From the NCBI RefSeq assembly GCF_006538725.1, contig NZ_BJLQ01000008.1, forward strand, positions 55,283 through 119,282: a DNA stretch of 64,000 bases, in the 5' to 3' direction. The position numbers and the translations under genes are program-made. The notes beneath the pieces were generated by a model. It saw only the letters and a list, made by a program, of their open reading frames with translations, was not told the DNA's origin and ran no database searches. Each line of letters opens with the position of its first letter. Position 1 is the stretch's first letter. Shown piece after piece: positions 29,566 through 37,229 of the stretch. Origin of the DNA: Cellulomonas gelida (lineage in GTDB: Bacteria; Actinomycetota; Actinomycetes; Actinomycetales; Cellulomonadaceae).

Positions 29566-30147
29566 GTGCCTGCATCCCCGAGCTGGTCGTCGCTGCTGCG
29601 GCAGACGGCCGCTGCCGTCCTCGGCGTGCTCTCCCGCCGGCGTCCCGCGGGTGGCGCGACGAGGTCCACGCGCGGGTCGACCGCGCGCCCGACGAGCGGT
29701 CCGGGACCCGCGCCCGGTCCGACGACGACCGCGCACCGGGTCGTGCTCGCCGACCACGTCGGCCCCGTGCGCACCGAGTACAGCCCCGACCTCGACGGCG
29801 CCGCGGACCCGGGCGAGATCGTCTGGACCTGGGTGCCCTACGAGGAGGACGCGACGCAGGGCAAGGACCGGCCGGTGCTCGTCGTCGGGTGGGACGGCGA
29901 GCACGTGCTCGCCCTGATGCTCACGAGCAAGGACCACGACCGCAACGCCGAGCGGGAGGCCCGTCGCGGGCGGTACTGGCTCGACATCGGGGCGGGCCCG
30001 TGGGACAGCAGGCGGCGCGAGAGCGAGGTGCGGCTCGACCGCGTGCTGTGCCTCGACCCCGCGACGATCCGGCGCGAGGGCGCGATCGTCGAGCCCGCGC
30101 TGTTCGCGCACGTCACCTCAGCGCTCGCCGAGCTGCGCGGTCGCTGA
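29566..30147 (+). CDS. PemK/MazF-like protein, orphan, with long N-terminal extension
   Basis: 193 residues. Residues 1-65 are low-complexity, Arg/Pro/Thr-rich with one weakly hydrophobic stretch (SLLRQTAAAVLGVL). From about 75 the sequence follows the PemK/MazF fold: GEIVWTWVPYEEDATQGKDRPVLVVG, LALMLTSKDHD and REGAIVEPALFAHV near the end. Such proteins are typically mRNA-cleaving toxins of type II systems, but there is no antitoxin-sized gene on either side and the extension is unusual, so a housekeeping or inactive role is possible. Probably leaderless. Confidence 0.75.
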   Translation: MPASPSWSSLLRQTAAAVLGVLSRRRPAGGATRSTRGSTARPTSGPGPAPGPTTTAHRVVLADHVGPVRTEYSPDLDGAADPGEIVWTWVPYEEDATQGKDRPVLVVGWDGEHVLALMLTSKDHDRNAEREARRGRYWLDIGAGPWDSRRRESEVRLDRVLCLDPATIRREGAIVEPALFAHVTSALAELRGR

Positions 30148-30426
30148 CCGGACGCGGCCGTGGTGTCGGGGTCACCGAGGTGACGCCCTCGAGATCGCGC
30201 GGCACGAGCCCGCGTCGTCGGGACCCGCCCTGCGACCCGGCGTCAGACCGGGCGGGCTTGGGGAAGGCCCGTGGGTCGGGTAACATGGTCGCTCGCGTGT
30301 CCGCCCAGGTCGGCGGGCACTCGCCCAGCTCCTCTCCGAGGGTGTCCCCACGCCCCAGTCCCGGAGCTGCGCGCGCCCTCTACGACCTGTCAGATCGCTT
30401 CGGCGAACGCACAAGAGAGTCCACAC
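30148..30426 (+). other. Intergenic region and rpsT leader
   Basis: 279 bp without a gene. It begins with a small palindrome gtcaccgaggtgac (30171-30184) that may end the upstream transcript. The rpsT promoter is at 30258-30286, leaving a leader of about 130 nt. S20 synthesis is autoregulated in some bacteria, but I recognise no specific fold. Confidence 0.5.
30258..30286 (+). promoter_or_regulatory. rpsT promoter (TTGGGG-17-TAACAT)
   Basis: -35 TTGGGG at 30258-30263, a 17-nt spacer and -10 TAACAT at 30281-30286: the best-spaced housekeeping promoter in the window. Predicted start about 30293. Confidence 0.7.
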
Positions 30427-30687
30427 GTGGCGAACATCAAGTCCCAGATCAAGCGCATCCGCACCAACGAGAAGGCGCGCCTGCGCAACAAGTCGGTGAA
30501 GTCGGAGCTCAAGACGCACGTCCGTCGCGTCCGCGAGGCTGTCGCCGGCGGCGACAAGGAGGCGGCGACCGCCGCTCTGCAGACCGCGTCGAAGAAGCTC
30601 GACAAGGCCGTGAGCAAGGGCGTCATCCACGCCAACCAGGCCGCGAACAAGAAGTCGGCGCTCGCGAAGACCGTCAACGCGCTCTGA
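30427..30687 (+). CDS. rpsT: 30S ribosomal protein S20
   Basis: 86 residues from GTG 30427: [20 protein letters not shown], then [20 protein letters not shown], then the C-terminal [20 protein letters not shown]. Lysine/arginine-rich helical protein that binds 16S rRNA early in 30S assembly. A single-gene unit with its own promoter and terminator. In actinobacteria rpsT often lies near holA and lepA, as here. Confidence 0.98.
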   Translation: MANIKSQIKRIRTNEKARLRNKSVKSELKTHVRRVREAVAGGDKEAATAALQTASKKLDKAVSKGVIHANQAANKKSALAKTVNAL

Positions 30688-30720
30688 TCCACACGCACGT
30701 CTCGCGCCCCGGCGCGAGGA

Positions 30721-30752
30721 ACGAGGCGTCACCCGTGAGGGTGACGCCTCGT
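30721..30752 (+). terminator. rpsT terminator
   Basis: A perfect 14-bp stem, left arm 30721-30734 (acgaggcgtcaccc), loop gtga, right arm 30739-30752, 33 nt after the stop. The 3' side is gtggcgttgtcgg, without a T-run. Confidence 0.8.
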
Positions 30753-30916
30753 GGCGTTGTCGGGACCTTCGTCGGATGCGCGCGGCCGACGAACCCCGGC
30801 CGCCGAAAGGGAGATGTCCGACACACCGGGCGACTCGCCGAGCAGAGACCGAATCGTTTGCGGCGAGCGATTTCCACCCGCTCGAACAGGCAGGCCTCAC
30901 GTCACCGTGTGATCGA

Positions 30917-31651
30917 ATGGGGGACGTGACGGACGACCTCGACGATGCGGGCCTCCGGCGCCTCGCGGCGGCGGTGGACGACGCGATCCCAGGATCACTG
31001 CGCACCCAGTGGGAAGCGCACGTGTCGTCGGCGCCCGTGCTCGTCGCCCGGCAGGGCATCTTCACATCCTCCGGGCAACCAGTTGCCTACGAGTTCTCCT
31101 ACCGTTCGCAGGGCGAGCCGACGCGGGGAGCCGCGGAGTGGAGCGCCCGTCAGCACGAGCGGGCCACCGCCCACGTGCTCGCCGCGACGTTCGGCCGCGC
31201 CGATCTCGAGCGCGTCGCGAACGGTCGGCTGCTGTTCGTCCGCTGCACGCGCGCCTACCTCGTCGGAGAGCTCGCGGTCCCCCGTCGACCGGACCGCCTC
31301 GTCATCGTCGTGCCGGACACCGTCCCGATCGACGCCGAGGTCCTCGCGGGCGTCCGGCGCCTGCGGACCGAGGGCTACCGCTTCGCGCTCCCGTCGTTCG
31401 TGAGCAGCCCTGCGCAGCGCCGGCTCCTCCCCCACGCGGACTACGTCAAGGTCGACGTGCGTGACCTCGACGTCGAGGGCCACCCCGTCGTGACGCTCGC
31501 ACGGTCCTACGGCGCGAGCCTGATCGCCGAGTACGTCGAGACACCCGAGGCGATGGCGCACGCACGCGACCTCGGCCTCACGCTGTTCCAGGGGAACCTG
31601 CTCGAGCGCGCGGGAGTGCTCGACCGCGCCGGCGCTCAGATCGTCGACTGA
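30917..31651 (+). CDS. Degenerate EAL-domain protein (first of an adjacent pair)
   Basis: 244 residues from ATG 30917 (GTG at 30926 is an alternative; neither has a good ribosome site). An EAL-type fold aligns with the next gene: VLVARQGIFTSSGQPVAYEF with E59, K178 and D180 in VKVD, E205 in AEYVE, Q225 in FQGN. The metal-binding positions are lost: the Asn equivalent is R109, the mid-domain Glu is V131, and the Asp-Asp pair is P159-S160. It therefore should not hydrolyse cyclic-di-GMP; it may bind it or act as a regulatory partner. No GGDEF or HDOD domain. Confidence 0.8.
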   Translation: MGDVTDDLDDAGLRRLAAAVDDAIPGSLRTQWEAHVSSAPVLVARQGIFTSSGQPVAYEFSYRSQGEPTRGAAEWSARQHERATAHVLAATFGRADLERVANGRLLFVRCTRAYLVGELAVPRRPDRLVIVVPDTVPIDAEVLAGVRRLRTEGYRFALPSFVSSPAQRRLLPHADYVKVDVRDLDVEGHPVVTLARSYGASLIAEYVETPEAMAHARDLGLTLFQGNLLERAGVLDRAGAQIVD

Positions 31652-31678
31652 ACGACGACGGACGGGACGCCGGCGAAA

Positions 31679-32344
31679 GTGTCACGCGAAACGGCGTCAT
31701 GGACGGCGCGGCACGCCCTCTCATCGGGTGTGACTCCCCACGCGCAGGCGCCGCGGCCCTCCCCGCCGCAGGTCGCGCGCCAGCCGATCTGGTCACCTGA
31801 GGGTGTCCTGCACGGCTACGAGCTGCTGTACCGCACGGCGGACGGGACACCCGCGGGCGTCGACAGCTGGGACGAGAACCGCCAGGAGGACGCGACCGAG
31901 GCCGTGCTCTCGCGCATCGCCAGCATGGAGCTGGGCACCGCGCTCGCGTTCGTGAACGTCACGCGCGGGTACCTCGTCGACACCCGCGCGCTCCCGCCGC
32001 ACCGCGGCCAGCTCGTGCTCGAGGTCCTCGAGACCGTCCCGGCCGACGACGACTCGCTCGCCGGCCTGACCAGGCTCCGGGACGCGGGCTACCGGCTCGC
32101 CCTCGACGACTTCACCGCCTCCGCCGCGCAGCTCGCGATGCTGCCCTGGGCCGACTACGTCAAGATCGACTGCCGTGACCTGCTGCAGCACGGGAGCGCG
32201 CTGGTCGAGCTCGCACGCAGCGGGGGCGCCCAGGTGGTCGCCGAGCGGGTCAGCGATCGCGCGCTCGTCGACCACTGCGTCGCGTGGGGCTTCGACCTGC
32301 TGCAGGGCGACGTCCTCGGCCCGGCCGCGACGCTGCGCGCCTGA
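31679..32344 (+). CDS. EAL-domain protein with conserved catalytic residues
   Basis: 221 residues from GTG 31679 (GTG 31730 is an alternative, trimming 17 residues). A compact single EAL domain beginning VARQPIWSPEGVLHGYELLY. Expected catalytic positions are present: E48 in YELLYR, N93 in FVNVTRGYL, E115 in LVLEVLETV, D143-D144 in ALDDF, K162/D164 in VKID, E189 in AERV and Q209 in LLQGD. It is shorter than classical phosphodiesterases and resembles the YuxH-type EAL half without HDOD. Likely role: cyclic-di-GMP hydrolysis or binding. It follows its degenerate homologue by 27 nt, a tandem duplication. Confidence 0.82.
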   Translation: MSRETASWTARHALSSGVTPHAQAPRPSPPQVARQPIWSPEGVLHGYELLYRTADGTPAGVDSWDENRQEDATEAVLSRIASMELGTALAFVNVTRGYLVDTRALPPHRGQLVLEVLETVPADDDSLAGLTRLRDAGYRLALDDFTASAAQLAMLPWADYVKIDCRDLLQHGSALVELARSGGAQVVAERVSDRALVDHCVAWGFDLLQGDVLGPAATLRA

Positions 32345-32409
32345 GACGCCGAACCTGAGACGCAGTCGCTGCTTGCCCTGAGGCAGTGCCTGACGCGCTG
32401 CGTGCCCAA

Positions 32410-32467
32410 GGCTGCGGCCGCCGGGTCGGCTCGCTGAACCCCCGATCAGGCGTGCGAGGCCGCAGCC
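32410..32467. terminator. Candidate terminator between EAL gene and holA
   Basis: A 10-bp stem ggctgcggcc (32410-32419) with ggccgcagcc (32458-32467), 38-nt loop. The right arm lies within the last codons of holA. The long loop lowers confidence. Confidence 0.35.
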
Positions 32468-33513
32468 ACGCGCAGCACGGCGCGCTCGACCGCGAACCGC
32501 GGGTCGCGGCCCTCGCCCTTGACCTCGGCGTCGGCCGCGGCGACCGCGCCGATCGCGACGGCCAGGCCCTCGGGGGTCCAGGTGCGCAGCTCGCGCAGCG
32601 CCCGGTCCACCTGCCACGGTGCGAGGCCGAGCTCGCGCAGGGCGCCCTGCCCCTTGCTCCGCGTCGCCCCGACCTTCGCGAGCGTGCGCAGCTTGGTGGC
32701 GAGCGCCGCCACGATCGGCACCGGGTCGAGGCCCGTCGCGAGCGCGTGCCGCAGGAGCGCGACCGCCTGCCCGGCGTCGCCCGCCACCGCGGCGTCGGCG
32801 ACTCGGAAGCCGGTCGCCTCGATCCGGCCGCCGTAGTAGCGCTCGACCGCCTCGACGCCGATCATCCCGGTCGTGTCCGCGACGAGCTGGGCGCAGGACG
32901 ACGCGAGCTCGCGCAGGTCGCTGCCGACGGCGTCGACGAGCGCGCGCACAGCTCCGGCGTCGGCGCGTCGGCCGGCCCGGCGCAGCTCAGCCGTCACGAA
33001 CTGGGTCTTGTCGGCGTCGGACGTCACGGCGTCGCACGTGATCTCGGGCACCTGCGCGGCGCGCAGCGCGTCGAGCGTCTTCTTGCCCCGCACACCGCCG
33101 CCGTGCCGCAGCACCAGCACGACCCCAGGCGCGGGCGAGGGCAGATAGCTCTGCACGTCCGCGAAGAGGTCCTCGGTGCCCGCCTCGAAGCCGTCGACGA
33201 CGACGACCTTGTCCTCGGCGAAGAGCGACGGGCTGGTGGTCACACCCAGCATCCCCGCGGTGTAGACCGCCCCTTCCAGCCGGGTCACCTCGACGTCCGC
33301 GTCCGCCTCGCGCGCGAGCGCCACGATCCGCTCCGTCGCGCGGTCGACCAGCAGCCCCTCCGTGCCGCGCACCAGCACGATCGGTGCCGGCGCGGCCTCC
33401 TCCCACGTCAGGCCGGGCGCGCCCGATCGGCCCTGCCCGGAGCGGGTGCCGGAACGAGCGGTGCCAGAACGAGCGGTGCCGGAGGATCGGCTGGAACGGG
33501 TCGGCGCGGGCAC
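32446..33513 (-). CDS. holA: DNA polymerase III delta subunit (clamp loader)
   Basis: 355 residues from GTG 33513. Residues 1-30 are a repetitive Ser/Gly/Thr/Arg tail (SGTARSGTRSG); the conserved part begins LTWEEAAPAPIVLVRGTEG, followed by the delta fold with LFAEDKVVVVDGFE and LVLRHGGGVRGKKTLDAL, and ends RFAVERAVLRVAAASHA. Delta opens the beta sliding clamp in the clamp-loader complex. The start overlaps the 3' end of comEC by 106 bp, which is unusual; a downstream start is possible but would cut into the conserved region, as no ATG/GTG lies between the tail and IVLV. Confidence 0.93.
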   Translation of the reverse strand: MPAPTRSSRSSGTARSGTARSGTRSGQGRSGAPGLTWEEAAPAPIVLVRGTEGLLVDRATERIVALAREADADVEVTRLEGAVYTAGMLGVTTSPSLFAEDKVVVVDGFEAGTEDLFADVQSYLPSPAPGVVLVLRHGGGVRGKKTLDALRAAQVPEITCDAVTSDADKTQFVTAELRRAGRRADAGAVRALVDAVGSDLRELASSCAQLVADTTGMIGVEAVERYYGGRIEATGFRVADAAVAGDAGQAVALLRHALATGLDPVPIVAALATKLRTLAKVGATRSKGQGALRELGLAPWQVDRALRELRTWTPEGLAVAIGAVAAADAEVKGEGRDPRFAVERAVLRVAAASHA

Positions 33514-35120
33514 GGGACCAGCCTGCCAGACCCCGCCGACAGCCGGTGACGGCGGCCGAGCAGCAGGCGAGCCGCGGCGACGCCCACGGCGACCAGGAGG
33601 ACCGTCCCCGCGAGCCCGGGCAGCCACTCGAGCTGTGCGCCCGGCAACGCGGCGCTGCGTCGCGCGACCGCGCCGATCCACCAGCAGGCGGCCCCCGCCG
33701 CAGCCGAGACGGCGGTGGCGGCCCCCGGCCACCACGGCGCGAGGACGGCCGACAGGAGCCCCAGCAGCGTCGCGGGGGCGACGGCAGGCGCGGCGACGAT
33801 GTTCGCCAGGACGCCCCAGGGCGTGACGGTCCCGCTGACCACCAGGACGAGCGGCGCGCACACGAGCTGCGCCGCGACCGGCACCGCCAGCGCCGTGGCG
33901 GCGCCCCGCCCGAGCCGGACGGACCACCGCCGCGCGAGCGGCCCGCCGAGCAGCACGATCCCCGCGGTCGCCACGACCGACAGCGCGAAGCCGAGCTCGC
34001 CGGCGAGCCACGGGTCGACGAGCAGGAGGAGGACGACCGCGGTCGAGAGCGCTGCCGGCGAACGAGCGGGTCGACCAGCGGCCAGTCCCGCGATCCCCAC
34101 TGCACCCATGGCCGCGGCGCGGACCACGCTCGGCTCGGGGTGCACGAGGACGAGCATCGCGAGCATCGCCCCTCCCGCCGCGAGCGCCTGGGCACGCGGC
34201 GGCAGGCGCAGCGCCGCACCGGCGGCGAGCACGAGCGCCGCGACCAGCCCGAAGTGCGCCCCGGAGACCGCCACGAGGTGGGTCAGGCCGGAGGCGCGCA
34301 TCGCGTCGGTGAGGTCGTCGGGCACGGCCGTCGTGTCCCCGACGGTCACGCCGGGCAGCAGCGCACCGGCGTCGCCCGGGAGCTCGCCCGCGAGCGCACG
34401 CACCCCCGCGGACGCGCGCGCGGCGAGGGCGTCCCACGCGCGCGGCGCGTGCCGGGTCTCGGCGGGACCCGAGGCGACGAGCAGCGCGACCTCGCGCGCT
34501 CCGGGCGCGCCCGCACGCAGCCGGCCGGCGACCTCGACCAGCGCGCCGTAGGCCAGGCCCGCCATGGGCTCACCCACGACCACGACCTGACCGCGGGCGT
34601 CCGACGTCCGCCCGCCGGCGGTCACGCGGCTCGCGTCCACGACCAGCCGGACGCGCGGCGGCGCACCGGGCCACGCCGCACGCACCGGCCGCGGCTCCGC
34701 GACCACGCGCCCCACGAGCACACCGACCGACTGCGCCCGCGCGAGCTCCGGCAGGAGCCCCTGCTCGCGCGCGTCCACCTGTGCTCCGCCCGCCCACCCG
34801 ACGGCCGCCGCGGTGAGCAGCGCGAGCGCGACGGCCGCCCTCCGCGAGTCCCGCACCGCTGCTCCCCACCGCCGGCGCACGCCCGCGCCACCGATCGCGA
34901 GCGCACCCAATGCGAGCACCGCGCACCCGCCCGCGCAGAGTCCCACCGGCACGCGCACGACGACGAGCGCCAGCACCCACGCGCCCACGGCGGCCGGGAC
35001 GAGACGGAGGTCGATCGTCCGCACCGGCTCCGCGGGCCGCGGTTCCGGGGCGGGTTGTGCCGGCGTGGGCTGCACCGGGGCACGCTGTGTCGCGTCCTGG
35101 AGCGACGGGTCCGGCGGCAT
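33408..35120 (-). CDS. comEC: ComEC/Rec2-family DNA uptake membrane channel, no metallo-beta-lactamase domain
   Basis: 570 residues from ATG 35120, which shares one base with the comEA stop (TGATG). The N-terminal region has several membrane helices and an OB-like DUF4131 segment (about 30-210). The Competence domain carries SGLTHLVAVSGAHFGLVAAL and many helices. The C-terminal MBL nuclease-like domain of Bacillus ComEC is absent; instead the protein ends with a Pro/Ala/Arg tail that overlaps holA. ComEC forms the inner-membrane channel for transforming DNA; comEA upstream supplies the DNA receptor. Whether this organism is competent is unknown. Confidence 0.92.
   Translation of the reverse strand: MPPDPSLQDATQRAPVQPTPAQPAPEPRPAEPVRTIDLRLVPAAVGAWVLALVVVRVPVGLCAGGCAVLALGALAIGGAGVRRRWGAAVRDSRRAAVALALLTAAAVGWAGGAQVDAREQGLLPELARAQSVGVLVGRVVAEPRPVRAAWPGAPPRVRLVVDASRVTAGGRTSDARGQVVVVGEPMAGLAYGALVEVAGRLRAGAPGAREVALLVASGPAETRHAPRAWDALAARASAGVRALAGELPGDAGALLPGVTVGDTTAVPDDLTDAMRASGLTHLVAVSGAHFGLVAALVLAAGAALRLPPRAQALAAGGAMLAMLVLVHPEPSVVRAAAMGAVGIAGLAAGRPARSPAALSTAVVLLLLVDPWLAGELGFALSVVATAGIVLLGGPLARRWSVRLGRGAATALAVPVAAQLVCAPLVLVVSGTVTPWGVLANIVAAPAVAPATLLGLLSAVLAPWWPGAATAVSAAAGAACWWIGAVARRSAALPGAQLEWLPGLAGTVLLVAVGVAAARLLLGRRHRLSAGSGRLVPCPRRPVPADPPAPLVLAPLVPAPAPGRADRARPA
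33445..33484. repeat. 15-bp tandem repeat in the comEC/holA overlap
   Basis: Two full units ggtgccggaacgagc / ggtgccagaacgagc and a partial third. On the minus strand they code for part of the HolA tail (SGTAR) in one frame and the ComEC C-terminus (LVLAP/LVPAP) in another. Confidence 0.8.
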
Positions 35121-36022
35121 CACACCCTGACCTGGTCGCGGAGCTGGTCGAGCAGCGCCGGGCCGATGCCGACGACGTCGAGCAGCTCGTCCACGCTCGA
35201 GAACGGGTGCTCCTGCCGGTACGCGGCGATGCGCTCGGCGAGCACGGGCCCGATGCCGGGCAGGGTCTCGAGCGTCGCGGCGTCGGCCGTGTTGAGGTCG
35301 ACCCGGGAGTCGCCCGCCGCTCCGGGTGCCGGTACTCCCGCGCCGGCTGCCGGCGCTACGGGATCGCCCTGACGCGGCACGAGGACCTGCTCGGCGTCGA
35401 CCAGCAGGCGCGCGAGGTTGAGCCGCGTGAGGTCGGCGTCGGCGTCGGCGCCGCCCGCGGCGGTGAGCGCATCGACGACACGTGAGCCCGCCGGCAGCCG
35501 CACGACCCCCGGGTGCACGACCGCTCCGGCGACGTCGACGACCACCTGCCCCGGACCCGTCGCCGACGCGTCCGCGGCGTTGCTCGTCGCGGTGGGGTTC
35601 GTCGCGGCAGGGCTCGTCGCGGCAGGGCTCGTCGCGGCGGGCAACGGCACCGGCAGCTCGACAGGATCGCCGGGTCGCGTGGCGGCAGCTCGCAGCGCGA
35701 CACCCCCGGCGACGAGCGCGACGGCGACCCCGGCGGCGAGCGCCGAGCGTGGGCTCAGGTGCCACCGCACCCGGGAGCGCACGGCCTCGGGCCCGGGCAG
35801 GACCCCGTGCGCGTCGGCATACCGCGCGGCCGCCGCCGCGAGCGCGTCACCGAACGGCGCCGCACCGGGCGCGTGCCCTGCGGATGCGTCACCGGCGGAC
35901 GAGCGGCCGGCAGGCGCCGGCACGGCCGCCTCCACCGGGGGCGTGATCTGCCGCGCGGCCAGGACCGCCAGGCGTGCACGCACCGCGCGTCCCGAGGACG
36001 AGGCACGCTCACGCGGGATCAC
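35120..36022 (-). CDS. comEA: ComEA-family DNA receptor (SLBB + helix-hairpin-helix)
   Basis: 300 residues from GTG 36022. One transmembrane helix at about residues 95-110 (ALAAGVAVALVAGGVAL) is followed by a Thr/Ser/Ala-rich linker of pentapeptide repeats, then an SLBB domain (QVVVDVAGAVVHPGVVRLPA) and a C-terminal helix-hairpin-helix pair (VDLNTADAATLETLPGIGPV, with LLDVVGIGPALLDQLRDQV). It captures double-stranded DNA at the outer face of the membrane. The GTG has no ribosome site; -10 TAGCGT ends 7 nt before it, so the mRNA is likely leaderless. Confidence 0.92.
   Translation of the reverse strand: MIPRERASSSGRAVRARLAVLAARQITPPVEAAVPAPAGRSSAGDASAGHAPGAAPFGDALAAAAARYADAHGVLPGPEAVRSRVRWHLSPRSALAAGVAVALVAGGVALRAAATRPGDPVELPVPLPAATSPAATSPAATNPTATSNAADASATGPGQVVVDVAGAVVHPGVVRLPAGSRVVDALTAAGGADADADLTRLNLARLLVDAEQVLVPRQGDPVAPAAGAGVPAPGAAGDSRVDLNTADAATLETLPGIGPVLAERIAAYRQEHPFSSVDELLDVVGIGPALLDQLRDQVRV
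35582..35641. repeat. 15-bp tandem repeat, four units, inside comEA
   Basis: Four units of the type gctcgtcgcggcagg starting at 35582, 35597, 35612 and 35627, encoding the linker (PAATS)n on the minus strand. The frame is preserved by any change in copy number. Confidence 0.85.
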
Positions 36023-36224
36023 CGCCCGAACGCTAGGGAACGGCGCGGGCGGGCGACGGCGGGCGCCGCGCAGGTTGTGGAGGGCGCGCGCGCCCACAGG
36101 GCTGGGGTCGGCTCGCCACCCCGCGCGGCCGACGAACGGACGTGGTCAGCCGACAGCGGAGCCTGCGTGCAGCACGAGCATGCGGAACCGGCGTGCGGAG
36201 CCAGCGTGCAGTCGCCGCGAGCGG
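36023..36224. other. Intergenic region degV / comEA
   Basis: 202 bp. It holds the comEA -10, a 14-bp self-complementary gggcgcgcgcgccc at 36082-36095, and imperfect direct repeats of gcgtgcggagcc type at about 36170-36215. No gene, promoter pair or terminator with a T-run is evident. Confidence 0.4.
36030..36035 (-). promoter_or_regulatory. -10 TAGCGT for leaderless comEA
   Basis: On the minus strand TAGCGT, seven bases (TCGGGCG), GTG at 36022. Confidence 0.6.
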
Positions 36225-37229
36225 TCAGGCGTCGACGACGACGAGCGCGAGGAGGCCGGGGCCGACGTGCGCCGCGATCGCCGCGCTCGTCTCGCACGCG
36301 ACGGCCTCTGTCACGCTCGGCCACTGCTCCACCTGCGCGACGAGGTCCGCCGCGAGCTCGGGCTGTCCGAGGTGGTGCACCGCGACGCGCACCTGCCCGC
36401 GCGTGGCCGCATGCGTCCGGGCCAGCACCTCGAGCCGCTCGCGCGCGGCTCGTCGGGTACGCACCTTCTCGGCGACCACCACGTGCCCGTCGTCGAGCGT
36501 GAGCAACGGTCGCAGGCCGAGCACCGTGCCGAGTGCGGCGGCCGGTGCCGAGAGCCGTCCCCCGCGACGCAGGTGGTCCAGCGAGTCGACGAGGAACCAC
36601 GCGCGCGCCTGCGCGCTGCGCTCGCGCGCGAGGCGCGCCACCGCCGAGCCGTCGGGCAGCTCGTCGGGCTCGGGCGCGCGTCCGAGCACGCGCGTGACCC
36701 AGGCACCGACGCGCTCGCCCGCGCGGGGCGGCTCGGGCAGGGCGAGGACCGGTGGCCCGTCGAGCAGCGCGCCCGACGGCGCACCCCAGCCGCGAGCGAA
36801 CCGTGCCGCGGCCAGGACGGTGTAGCCCAGCGCCATCACGGTCACCGCGGAGTCCACGACGTGCACGGGCACGGACGCGTCGGCCGCAGCGACACGCGCG
36901 GCGCCGACCGTCCCCGACAGCTCGCCCGACAGGTGCACGGACACGATCTCGCGGGCCCCGGCCTCGGCCGCCGCCCGGTAGGCCGCCGCGAACGCCGCCG
37001 GGGGCGGCTGCGACGTGCTCACGCGCGTACCGCGCTGCAGCGCGGCGAGCAGGTCCGCGGGGCTCAGGTCCACGCCCTCGACGTGGCGCTCGGTCCCGAC
37101 GAGCACGTCGAGCGGCACTACGCCGATCCCCCACCGCTGCGCCACCCCGACGGGCAGCGACGCGGTGGAGTCGGTCACGACGGCGACCGGCGCGGGTGCG
37201 CCGGAGCCGCGTGGGCGCCGCCCGATCAG
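36225..37229 (-). CDS. DegV family fatty-acid-binding protein, non-standard start
   Basis: About 334 residues if it starts at CTG 37229, which overlaps the leuS stop (CTGA). The family begins at [12 protein letters not shown], and no ATG, GTG or TTG precedes this in frame for a long way back into leuS; the next GTG (37178) would delete most of the first beta strand. Conserved parts: [46 protein letters not shown] and LRRGGRLS. DegV proteins bind fatty acids and, in FakB-type members, present them to a fatty-acid kinase. Likely co-transcribed with leuS. Confidence 0.85.
   Translation of the reverse strand: MIGRRPRGSGAPAPVAVVTDSTASLPVGVAQRWGIGVVPLDVLVGTERHVEGVDLSPADLLAALQRGTRVSTSQPPPAAFAAAYRAAAEAGAREIVSVHLSGELSGTVGAARVAAADASVPVHVVDSAVTVMALGYTVLAAARFARGWGAPSGALLDGPPVLALPEPPRAGERVGAWVTRVLGRAPEPDELPDGSAVARLARERSAQARAWFLVDSLDHLRRGGRLSAPAAALGTVLGLRPLLTLDDGHVVVAEKVRTRRAARERLEVLARTHAATRGQVRVAVHHLGQPELAADLVAQVEQWPSVTEAVACETSAAIAAHVGPGLLALVVVDA

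Noticed and set aside
30800..30916. Flagellar (sigma-28) promoter upstream of the EAL pair
   Set aside because: Sequences such as gccgaaag recur before both EAL genes but no matching -35 or consensus spacing is present.
33408..33513. Frameshift or assembly error as the cause of the comEC/holA overlap
   Set aside because: Both frames carry their own conserved domains on the proper sides and the overlap is explained by repeats; it cannot be excluded without raw reads, so it is kept as a finding and not called a pseudogene.
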